Origin: Pseudomonadota bacterium
Lineage (GTDB): Bacteria; Pseudomonadota; Gammaproteobacteria; Burkholderiales; Sulfuriferulaceae
Length of the DNA stretch: 6,654 bases
Direction: 5' to 3'
Assembly: GCA_021790625.1 (NCBI GenBank)
Contig: JAJYGL010000101.1
Span: 1 to 6,654 of the forward strand
Each line of letters starts with the position of its first letter. Positions within the stretch are counted from its first letter, which is position 1. The notes beneath the pieces were generated by a model. The model did no database searches, had not been told where the DNA came from, and saw nothing but the letters and a program-made list of their open reading frames with translations. Of this stretch, positions 4,955 to 6,654 are shown piece after piece. A program made the translations under genes and the position numbers.

Positions 4955-6208
4955 TCAGTGCACGCGCCGAACCCTGGCCCCGAGCTGATTGAATTTTTCT
5001 TCGATACATTCATATCCACGATCGATATGGTAGATACGTTCAATCACAGTTTCGCCCTCGGCCACCAAAGCCGCCAACACCAATGATGCCGACGCCCGCA
5101 AATCGGTTGCCATCACAGTGGCGCCCTGCAATCGTTCTACCCCGCGCACCAGCGCCGTATTGCCCTCGATTTCGATATTGGCACCCAGGCGCTGCATTTC
5201 CTGCACATGCATGAACCGGTTTTCGAAAATGGTTTCCGTGATTCGCCCCACACCACTGGCAATGCAATTCATCGCCATGAATTGCGCCTGCATATCGGTC
5301 GGGAAAGCCGGATAGGGTGCGGTACGCAAATTGATTGCCTGAGGACGCATATCCATACGCAAGGCAATCCGGTCGCCAGCGCAATGTATTTGGGCACCAG
5401 CTTCGCGCAATTTATCCAGCACCACATCCAGCGTATCCGTACTGCTGTGCGTCAACACGATGTCACCCTGCGTCATGGCCGCTGCCACCAGATACGTACC
5501 GGTTTCTATCCGGTCAGGCAGAATGGTATGCTGCGCACCATGCAGGCGTTCCACACCTTCGATAACGATAGTGTCCGTCCCCGCCCCCTGAATACGTGCC
5601 CCCATGCTGACCAGACAACGCGCCAGATCGACCACTTCCGGTTCCCGTGCCGCATTTTCCAGCACAGTCACCCCTTGCGCCAATGTTGCTGCCATCATCA
5701 GGTTTTCCGTGCCAGTCACCGTCACATTTTCCATCACGATGCGCGCGCCCTGCAAGCGGCTGGCACGTGCCAGAATGTAGCCATGTTCAATCTGGATGTC
5801 TGCGCCCATTGCCTGCAAGCCTTTGATGTGCAAATCGACTGGCCGCGAACCAATTGCGCAACCACCTGGCAACGACACCCTGGCTTCGCCGTATCGCGTC
5901 AAAATCGGGCCCAATACCAGAATCGACGCCCGCATGGTCTTGACCAAATGATATGGCGCTTCGAGTTGGGCCAACTGTGCCGAGCAAAGGTCGATTCCAC
6001 CCCGTTCATCGAGACTGATCTGGCAACCGATATGTCCCAGCAAGGTTAATGTCGTACTGATATCACGCAGTTTTGGCAGGTTATCCAGATGCAGGGTGTC
6101 GGCACTCAAAAGTGACGCACACAAAATCGGCAATGCTGCATTTTTTGCACCTGAGATACGAATTTCGCCACGCAGGGATTGCCCGCCCTGAATTGCCAGT
6201 TTATCCAT
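4955..6208 (-). CDS. murA: UDP-N-acetylglucosamine 1-carboxyvinyltransferase
   Basis: MurA transfers enolpyruvate from phosphoenolpyruvate to UDP-GlcNAc, the first committed step of peptidoglycan synthesis in the cytoplasm. The 417-residue length matches the family. Key residues are in place: Lys22-Asn23 in SGAKNAALP; Arg93 in KTMRAS; the loop cysteine at 117 in SLPGGCAIGSRPVDLH (E. coli Cys115, the fosfomycin target); Arg122 just after it; Asp305 in PAFPTDMQAQ; and Arg397 in HIDRGYE. Since the loop residue is Cys and not Asp, the enzyme should be fosfomycin-sensitive. The start at 6208 gives MDKLAIQGG, the usual N-terminus, and its ATG overlaps the TGA of the upstream BolA gene by one base; AGGAA lies 11 bases upstream. 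A seven-codon longer start at 6229 would overlap bolA further and is not favoured. Confidence 0.97.
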   Translation of the reverse strand: MDKLAIQGGQSLRGEIRISGAKNAALPILCASLLSADTLHLDNLPKLRDISTTLTLLGHIGCQISLDERGGIDLCSAQLAQLEAPYHLVKTMRASILVLGPILTRYGEARVSLPGGCAIGSRPVDLHIKGLQAMGADIQIEHGYILARASRLQGARIVMENVTVTGTENLMMAATLAQGVTVLENAAREPEVVDLARCLVSMGARIQGAGTDTIVIEGVERLHGAQHTILPDRIETGTYLVAAAMTQGDIVLTHSSTDTLDVVLDKLREAGAQIHCAGDRIALRMDMRPQAINLRTAPYPAFPTDMQAQFMAMNCIASGVGRITETIFENRFMHVQEMQRLGANIEIEGNTALVRGVERLQGATVMATDLRASASLVLAALVAEGETVIERIYHIDRGYECIEEKFNQLGARVRRVH

Positions 6209-6456
6209 CAGTTCTGCATTTCCTGCCACTGTTGAGGCGTAAAAGTCTTAATGGACAAGGCGTGAATTTCCTCTTTCAGACGCTCTTTCAAGCTGTCGAG
6301 CACCAGTTGATGACGCGCCAAACGGCTTTTTCCTTCAAATGCCGCGCTCACTACCACCGCCTCAAAATGCTGCCCATCGCCACTGACCTGCAAGGATTGA
6401 CAAGGCAGTGCAGCCAGAATGGCGCTCTGAATGATTTCAGTCAACGGTTCTTCCAT
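6208..6456 (-). CDS. ibaG: BolA/IbaG family protein
   Basis: The 82-residue protein carries the BolA fold signature: SLQVSGDGQHFEAVVVSAAFEGKSRLARHQLVLDSL, then EEIHALSIKTFTPQQW (about residues 22-80). The FEGK..L.RHQLV motif and the conserved HALS are present. BolA proteins form complexes with monothiol glutaredoxins sharing a [2Fe-2S] cluster, and IbaG is linked to acid response. A BolA gene directly before murA is the standard IbaG position. The start at 6456 (MEEPLTEI) is chosen because GGGGAG lies 8 bases upstream; the ATG two codons earlier would sit almost on that site. The stop overlaps the murA start by one base, so translation is probably coupled. The symbol rests on position and similarity, not on a diagnostic residue. 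Confidence 0.88.
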   Translation of the reverse strand: MEEPLTEIIQSAILAALPCQSLQVSGDGQHFEAVVVSAAFEGKSRLARHQLVLDSLKERLKEEIHALSIKTFTPQQWQEMQN

Positions 6457-6464
6457 ACACATCT

Positions 6465-6470
6465 CTCCCC
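6465..6470 (-). promoter_or_regulatory. Ribosome binding site deciding the BolA start
   Basis: GGGGAG on the minus strand lies 8 bases before the ATG at 6456. The alternative ATG at 6462 would be only two bases away from it, so the shorter protein is favoured. The site sits in the 16-bp gap between the permease stop and bolA. Confidence 0.6.
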
Positions 6471-6472
6471 AT

Positions 6473-6654
6473 TCAATAACGCAATTTGTAACCACGTTGC
6501 AATAATATCAAGCAAATGGCCGACAATACCAGAAAACATCCGACCACCACGGGGAAACCAACCGATAATGATACATCGCTCTGGCCAAAAAACCCATAGC
6601 GAAAACCGTCGATCATATAAAAAATCGGGTTGAACCGGGAGATGTTCAACCAAA
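6473..6654 (-). CDS. ABC-2 type transporter permease, C-terminal end (partial)
   Basis: Only the last 59 residues lie in the window; the gene enters from the right edge. The fragment has FNPIFYMIDGFRYGFFGQSD, the conserved stretch before the last transmembrane helix of YadH-type ABC-2 permeases, then a hydrophobic helix (VGFPVVVGCFLVLSAICLIL) and the basic tail QRGYKLRY before a TGA. Such permeases pair with a YadG-type ATPase, expected just off the right edge. In Betaproteobacteria this pair commonly sits between the mla phospholipid-transport genes and ibaG-murA. The substrate cannot be told from this piece. The stop is 16 bp from the bolA start, so the two are likely co-transcribed. Confidence 0.85.
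   Translation of the reverse strand, partial: WLNISRFNPIFYMIDGFRYGFFGQSDVSLSVGFPVVVGCFLVLSAICLILLQRGYKLRY

Noticed and set aside
4930..4957. Near-palindromic GCACGCGTGATGCATGCGT stretch between murA and hisG
   Set aside because: The arms mismatch at more than one base and the spacer is only 35 bp inside a likely operon; no regulatory meaning can be supported.
4920..5009. Upstream start for hisG at 5009
   Set aside because: It would overlap murA by about 55 bp, adds a 30-residue extension not seen in HisG, and bypasses the good ribosome site before 4919.
5207..6049. Plus-strand open frame of 280 codons opposite murA
   Set aside because: It is fully antisense to a clearly real murA, is rich in His, Arg and Cys in no domain pattern, and has no ribosome site that stands out. 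It is a shadow frame.
6441..6653. 70-codon minus-strand frame across the permease end
   Set aside because: It overlaps the permease fragment in another frame; only the frame ending at 6473 reads as an ABC-2 permease.

Overview
The window reads as a piece of a betaproteobacterial chromosome, most like the Nitrosomonadales and relatives. The evidence is the minus-strand gene order ABC-2 permease - BolA/IbaG - murA - hisG, which is the usual order in Betaproteobacteria, together with a short-form HisG of the type that works with HisZ. The exact genus is not decidable from the sequence alone.

Right part (about 3081-6654, all minus strand, read right to left): the C-terminal end of an ABC-2 type permease, a BolA/IbaG-like protein, MurA (first committed step of peptidoglycan synthesis), short-form HisG (first step of histidine synthesis), and a GT9 glycosyltransferase of the LPS heptosyltransferase type. 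The genes are packed with gaps of 16 bp, a 1-bp overlap, 35 bp and 3 bp, so they look like one transcription unit with a cell-envelope flavour plus hisG. hisD, the usual next gene, is absent; the GT9 gene takes its place. A possible 30-residue membrane micro-ORF follows.

Left part (1 to about 3042) is a rearranged accessory patch. An Rpn-family (PD-(D/E)XK, transposase_31 type) nuclease gene on the minus strand is split by a 275-bp non-coding element with 19-bp perfect terminal inverted repeats (a MITE). A second, diverged end of the same element family lies at the extreme left of the window. The nuclease gene carries an in-frame array of 12-bp repeats. The promoter and first 53 codons of the same nuclease gene are present again at 2840-3042 as a 203-bp direct repeat. 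That second copy is joined directly to a decayed 3' end of gyrB, in a place where no gyrase gene belongs. Between the two direct repeats sits a complete, visibly more AT-rich gene for a multi-pass membrane protein.

The window holds no CRISPR array, tRNA or rRNA that I can see, and I do not find a convincing new multi-gene system. What stands out is the rearrangement history of the left part: MITE insertion, partial rpn duplication, rpn-gyrB junction, and a probable leaderless promoter shared by both rpn copies.
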